A DNA stretch of 64,000 nucleotides from Diospyros lotus. Its lineage: Eukaryota; Streptophyta; Magnoliopsida; Ericales; Ebenaceae. The stretch covers positions 1,803,001-1,867,000 of the forward strand of contig NC_068339.1 of the NCBI RefSeq assembly GCF_014633365.1, given 5' to 3'. A program made the position numbers and the translations under genes. Positions within the stretch are counted from its first letter, which is position 1; every line of letters starts with the position of its first letter. Below the pieces are notes generated by a model that worked only from the letters and a program-made list of their open reading frames with translations, did not search any database and was not told where the DNA came from. Positions 58,748 through 64,000 of the stretch are shown here, piece by piece.

Positions 58748-60743
58748 ATCTCACCTAATCCCTTAACACTTGCATGCATAACATAACAAAGTGGTTGAAA
58801 TATAGAAAATAGAAAGCGTGTGGCGGCTGTTGGGCAACACCAAAGCCATCTCCTATCTGTCTTCACTTAATAGATATGATTTAAATTAAATATTTTTTAA
58901 TAAGAGAGGGACTTATGATTTAAAATTAAATATGTAATACGACAGCATCTCATATATTATATTATTATTGATGATATCATTAAATATGGCATGTCATTTT
59001 GTTAATAAATAATGTTTAAGAGTTATGCAGAAACTTCTCAAAGTCTTGACAAAAAATATTAATTGTAATCCTAGGATAAGGATAGTGATTGGGATAGGGA
59101 CGGAGACAAATTAAGGGACAATAGAAAACATGTGAGAAATGCTAAGAAGATACAAGATATGAATGGATAAATTTGTACACGTCTTCACACTCTTCGATAG
59201 TTACTTCAGATATAAACAAAAGCAAAGAAATTCAATATAATAATGCTGATGGTTCCTTTTTTTTTTTTGGTTAATTTAATAAACACTTAATTAATTCTCA
59301 AATGAGCAATTATAATAAGCTAAAATATCTTTTTTATATCATTTTCATTTGTTTAATATGTAAATAATATAATCCATGAAATACAATAGGTATCTAAAGT
59401 ATTAAAAAATATTGTTTTAAGTTCTTACCATGATGGCTCGTTAGCACGTGCACTAGGGGTGTTCAAAAAAATCAGTACACTGGGGAAATTGGCCAAACCA
59501 AACCGATCGTTTTTTTTTTTTTTTTACGGTTCAAAATGGTTTGGAGGCTGTACAAACTGCACTGTTTCTGGTTTGTACAGTTGGCGGTTCGATTTTAAAT
59601 CGAACCGCACAAGAAAATATAAAAAAATATATATTATATAACACCCCAACAATCCAACAAATTATAAAAATAGAAAAAAAAAAAAAACCAATAGCCCAAC
59701 AGGGTGGTTTTTTTTTTAAATAGAAAAAAATATTATTATAAAAATCACCTCAACAGCCCTGCATAACCCTTACTATTATAAAAACCACCCTATATTTTTA
59801 TAATAATATATAACATGTTTATAATAATATATAACTATTATATCCAATATTTTTATAATAGGTTATAAATTCTAACAAGTTATAATAATATATTATATGT
59901 TGCCAATAAATTATTTTCAAACCGCAGTAAACCACCAAACCAGACTAGAAATGCGGTGTGGTTTGGCCGCACCCAAACCAGATGGTCGAAAAATTGCACC
60001 AACGGTTTGGCGTGCTGAAAATGGTTTAGACCGAACAAACTGCATCGTGCACACCCCTAGCATGCACACATGCGCCTGTTTTCGAGAGTAAACATCACAT
60101 CAACAAGATACATCAAATTAGACTAATACATAAATCACATTTGATCTCTCAACAATTAAAAAATTTAAAATTTGGTTCCTTAATAATTAAAAAAATTGAC
60201 ATTTGGTAACTAATATGAAAAAATGACCAAATTTATTAAAAAAAACCTAAATTTCATACAAGATCTAAAAATATTCATAAAAATACCTAAAAATAATCAA
60301 AGGAAGACCTAAATTTTATATTAAAAAAAATCTTACAAATTGTTAGTGTAGTATGCCCTAGATTTAGTAACATCTAGCATGTTTGTAAAAAAATACATTC
60401 ATTGTATTTTTGTATATATTAATAAAATGCAAGTTGTTCATCATTCATAAACTCTTTAGTTTGTTATATAAATAAGTTCCTAGATCTCTTATTTAAAAAT
60501 CTTATTCTTAAAATGTTAAAACTATGTGACATGATCATTTGGTAATTAGACTTCTTAAATGATTCATGATCCTTAAAACTTATCGATTAAGAGTCTGATT
60601 AATCAAGTATGCACTACTATATAGTTTACTACCCTTGATCAGTATGAGTTACTAATGGTAAGGGATGGTGTGTCACATGTCATATGACATAGGGATGTCT
60701 AGTAAACTCGTGAGTGGTTGTTGGAGAACAACGCACTAAATGT
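58748..60743 (+). repeat. Second copy of the duplicated segment
   Basis: It matches 41868-42460 and 45672-46858 joined together. This copy lacks the Cassandra present at 46859 but has a hAT MITE at 59454-60059. The left border ATCTCACC coincides with the right end of the LTR at 41867. Past 60690 the two copies diverge. Confidence 0.75.
59454..60059. mobile_element. hAT MITE, 606 bp, with GGTTTGG arms
   Basis: Ends TAGGGGTGTTCAAA and, on the minus strand, TAGGGGTGTGCACG form inverted repeats. Flanks ACGTGCAC and GCATGCAC agree at six of eight bases. Subterminal sequence is rich in AAACCAAACCGATCG and CGAACCGCAC words. There is no coding capacity. It interrupts the duplicated segment. Confidence 0.75.
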
Positions 60744-61749
60744 TGTTACTCCCTTAGGGTATGGCCACTCAAGAGGGGAGGGTGAATAGAGTGATTAAAT
60801 TTTTTTTCAATTTTAATAAATATTCTTGATTGATGATTTTATTGAAGAATATATATTTGATAAATATAATAAATGATGTTTGAGATTAATAATAAATACA
60901 AGCAACAAAATATAGCAAAAATAAATTAAATGAGACAGTAGGCAATTTTAAGTGGTTCGGTGTCTCCACAAACACATAATCCACTCTCCCAAAATCTAAC
61001 CACTTTTGGGGTTCCACTAAACCAAATTCACTAAAGTTTTCACACTAGCTCATCTTAGAAACTAGATACACACCTAGATTACAACGAGTTCTAAGCAACC
61101 ACTACATCAAAATTTTCACCCTACCTTACTTTAGAAACTAGATTCACCTAGGTTTTAATAGTTATATGAAACATATACAATCCACAATGATAGTTTAAAT
61201 GTTTACGAATAAATTTTCATACTTGGACACAAATAAATAAGCAATTAAGCACAAAATATACAAAGTAATAGTATTTAAATAAATAAATAAATTAGTGACC
61301 TCAGATTTAATTGAGAAATTCAAAGTAAACTTGAAATTGTTTTTCTCCTCTTACCTTGTAACTTTTCGATTAATGTGTAATAATGCTTCGAGAGCATTTG
61401 GGATCTTTTGGATGTTTTGGATATGCAATATGTGTAGTAAATGATCTTTAAAATGAGTTTGGGGCTATTTATAGGCATTTTAAAAAATACTGTAGTGCAT
61501 AATAGTCAAATTCATTGTAGTAAACGGTAACATTACTGTAGCAACGGTAAAATCACTATAGCAACGGTAAAAATACTTTTAAAAAATTTTTTACTTTACT
61601 TGAAAAATAATATTTTTGGTAATACATATACTGTGAAAAAATATTTTATAAATTAATTAAAAATAATTTGGTACTGCAATTAGTATATTTAAAAATACTC
61701 TTTTTATTAATTATCAAAAGTTAATTAATATGAGTAAATTGGCTTAACA
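60744..61749 (-). mobile_element. Solo LTR, 1006 bp, duplication AATGT/AACGT
   Basis: In plus coordinates it starts TGTTACTCCCTTAGGG and ends TTGGCTTAACA, flanked by AATGT (60739-60743) and AACGT (61750-61754). On the minus strand it has a TATAAATA box (61473-61466) downstream of an array of ACTGTAGCAACGGTAAAA motifs (61490-61580) and ends with a CACCCTCCCCTCTTGAGTGG word, like the LTR at 19980-21878. So it is a relative with a different upstream repeat motif. Confidence 0.6.
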
Positions 61750-62273
61750 AACGTGACGTCGATAACTAACCACATGGCCGGCATTATGGATAATGGTCAT
61801 GTAGTGAAGTTGCAATAGTGTAACCGATCATTAGATTTCAACTAACACAGTTGATTTGTGTATTAGTGTGCAAGATTTGTTAATGGGTTGCACCATCTAA
61901 TTGTAAGGTTGAGAGATTCATCTATATGGTTCCATATTATTGGTATATGGAGGCAGGTGCTCAAGGATAGGATCCGTCGCCCTCGTCATCATTGATGAGA
62001 AAAATGTTCTATGTGGTCTATTGTTAATATAACAAGGCAGTCCCTAGTTAGGACAAATTGATAATCAGGAAAGATGTTTCTTGAAGTGTCATCACTCTTG
62101 CTCAGTTGGGACATTAGGTGATGAAAGGATTATAGCGCACAGTAATCGTCAATTGTAATAGGTTTATTTGAAATTAGACTTCACTATCTTTTATGTTATC
62201 TTGAATCGCTACTAGACGCTTCTCAAAACTCTCAAATCATCACTAAGATATGGAAAGATACTTCACTACAAAA
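61750..62273. other. Non-coding DNA between LTR and CACTA
   Basis: A moderately AT-rich stretch with no open frame of note and no recognisable element borders. Words such as GTGCTCAAGGATAGGATCC are not repeated elsewhere in the window. Confidence 0.35.
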
Positions 62274-63627
62274 GAATTCGGCATTTAGATGCGGGTTTTT
62301 TTTTTCATTTTGTAGTAGTTTTTTTGCATTTTGTGGTGGTTAAAGTAATTTAGTGGCAGTTTTGAAAACCAAACAGTCGCTACTATATCAGGCGTCTTGA
62401 AGCATTTAGTGATGGTTTTTAGAAACCGCTGAAGTAACCGCCGTTAAATGCTATTTTTTGCGGCAGTTTGTAAATCGCTGCAAACTAAGTGATTTAACGA
62501 CGATTTTTAAAATATTTAGTGACGGTTTTGAAACTGCCACAAAAAAATCAAAAAATATTGAATTTGTAAAAAATTCAAAAATTTTAAATTTTAACTACGA
62601 TTTTAAAACTGCCACTATTTACCTACCAATACACCAGTAAGCGGCAAGGCTGAGTGCCCGACCACTCGTGGGCATGGGCCCACACGCGGGCACAGGCTAG
62701 GGCTAGCACGCTCGTGCATGGCCCTGGGCACCATGTGACCTCATGTACGCGCGCCACGTGGCCATACTGGAAATTTAATTTTCCAGCCTCTCCCTTCCAT
62801 GGATTCGAACCCGCAACCTCCCGTACGGGCGTGTTCGCACGAAACCATCTAATATGTGAAACCTCCTTATAAATTATTCACGCACATAAATTACATACTA
62901 AACCAATCCCATTTTCCAGAATTATATTCTAAATTTTTTAATATAAATTAAAAATAAATTGAAAAACATAAATTAATGGATTATTTTTTAAAAGAATAAA
63001 GGAATAAGTTTTGAATAAATTAATTAGATTAAATTAAATTAATTAATTGATTAAAAAATAAAATGAAGATTTTATATATTTTTTTAAAATTTGATTTTAA
63101 AATTATTAAAATTTTGCTGCATGTTTTTAAAAATTTTTAAAATTAAATTTTTAATGAATTTTTATTTTTAATTATTTAATTATTTTTGAATTTAAGAAAC
63201 CGCCGCTAATTGATTAAAAATTTTATTTTGAGATGATTTTTCAAAACCACTGCAAATAATAATTTAATTTTTATTTAATTATTTACTTATTTTTTAAATT
63301 TAGCGACGGTTTCTAAAAACTGCCGCTAAATTGATTAAAAAAATTGTATTTTGCGACGGTTTTTCAAAATTACCGTAAATATTAATTTAATTTTTATTTA
63401 AATATTTAATTTTATTTGAATTTAGCGGCTATTTTTCAAAAGCTGCCACAAAATTCAATTTTATTTTTTAATTATTTATTTATTTTCTGAATTTAGGGGT
63501 GGCTTTTTGAAAACCGCTGTAAAATTAAGTTCTTAATGAATTTTGCGGTAGTTTTTCAATATCGCCGCTAAATGTTAAAAAAACCACTGCAAAAAAATCG
63601 TCATGAAAAATTAATTTTTTTGTAGTG
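62274..63627 (-). mobile_element. Non-autonomous CACTA element, 1354 bp, duplication CTT
   Basis: Ends CACTACAAAAGAATTCGG and TTTTTTTGTAGTG, flanked by CTT at 62271-62273 and 63628-63630. Arms of GCGGCGGTTTT-type words match the element at 29744-31287. The central module (62640-62870) contains, on the minus strand, GGTTGCGGGTTCGAATCC and GGAAATTAAATTTCCAG... CCACGTGGC in the same order as there, hence the minus orientation. No transposase. Confidence 0.9.
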
Positions 63628-64000
63628 CTTGTGATTGGTTAAGGTGTTGGCCTATGCCAAATGGGTTTTGTTGCTATCTGTTTGCTAGCGGATAGCGAAC
63701 CTCAAAAATCACATACCATATAGTAATGTGTCTGGTATTGCACTAAGTACCCACTGTGTCTTAGATATGTCATTAAGTATTAATGATGGTAGTGGGTCAA
63801 ATGTTGACTTGCTGGAGCACTAAGAGTCGACTGCCTTAGCTCTAGGAGTCAACTATCTCGACAGTCGACTCGCCAGGCCACGGGAGTAGACTCTCGGTGC
63901 CGCCTTATTATAAATGTATAGCAATGACACTACAATCCAAGAGGGGATGAATTGGGTTATTTTAAAAATTAATTGAATTTGAAGAATTTTTTGCTTAAAA
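63628..64000 (-). repeat. Start of an LTR-like repeat with GTCGACT motifs
   Basis: It contains AGTCGACTGCC, CAGTCGACTCGCC and related words (63826-63893), then TCCAAGAGGGGATGAATTGG (63931-63950), the minus-strand form of the CCCCTCTTGG word that ends the LTRs at 19980 and 60744. Continuation lies outside the window. Confidence 0.45.

Overview
This window looks like a nuclear, repeat-dominated stretch of a flowering-plant genome, probably intergenic heterochromatin. The evidence is plant-specific transposon families (CACTA elements with DUF4218/DUF4216 and Transposase_24-type proteins, 5S-bearing Cassandra TRIMs, chromovirus LTRs), AT-rich DNA, and remnants of two plant gene families. I found no intact host gene. 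The species cannot be fixed from the sequence alone.

Layout. 1-6637: three copies of one long LTR family (A), two head-to-tail and one inverted, with a different solo LTR (3677-5297) inside. 7140-13506: the 3' part of a CACTA element with a broken TNP1-like gene split by a solo LTR (9084-11880). 13507-23877: a third LTR (family B) interrupted by two solo LTRs; the second of these (17763-22761) carries a Cassandra cluster and another solo LTR. 25352-35159: a minus-strand CACTA element with a TNP1-like gene and the C-terminal part of TNP2, interrupted by a family A solo LTR that itself holds a small CACTA element. 36183-36760: a LOB-domain (LBD) pseudogene. 36900-41867: chromovirus debris (RNase H, integrase C-terminus with chromodomain-like tail, polypurine tract, LTR) with a hAT MITE. 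41868-49061: a segment duplicated at 58748-60743, containing a fold-back element, a copia-type 3' end, a perfect palindrome and a Cassandra copy. 49062-56119: a hAT element with a perfect 8-bp target duplication, hosting a CACTA, a hAT MITE and a Mutator-like element. 56896-57593: a truncated pseudogene of a 23-kDa jasmonate-induced protein (JIP23) homologue. 57598-64000: more fold-back, hAT, LTR and CACTA elements.

The region has no operon-like logic; its organisation is nested insertion. I could place exact borders and target-site duplications for seven solo LTRs, three CACTA elements (two with perfect duplications), four hAT elements and one MULE, so a relative insertion order can be read. 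The most interesting points are the two plant gene pseudogenes, the multi-layer hAT nest, solo LTRs without any intact partner, LTR-specific arrays of TCGAC-centred motifs, the 41-bp palindrome at a rearrangement junction, and the duplicated segment with different insertions in each copy.
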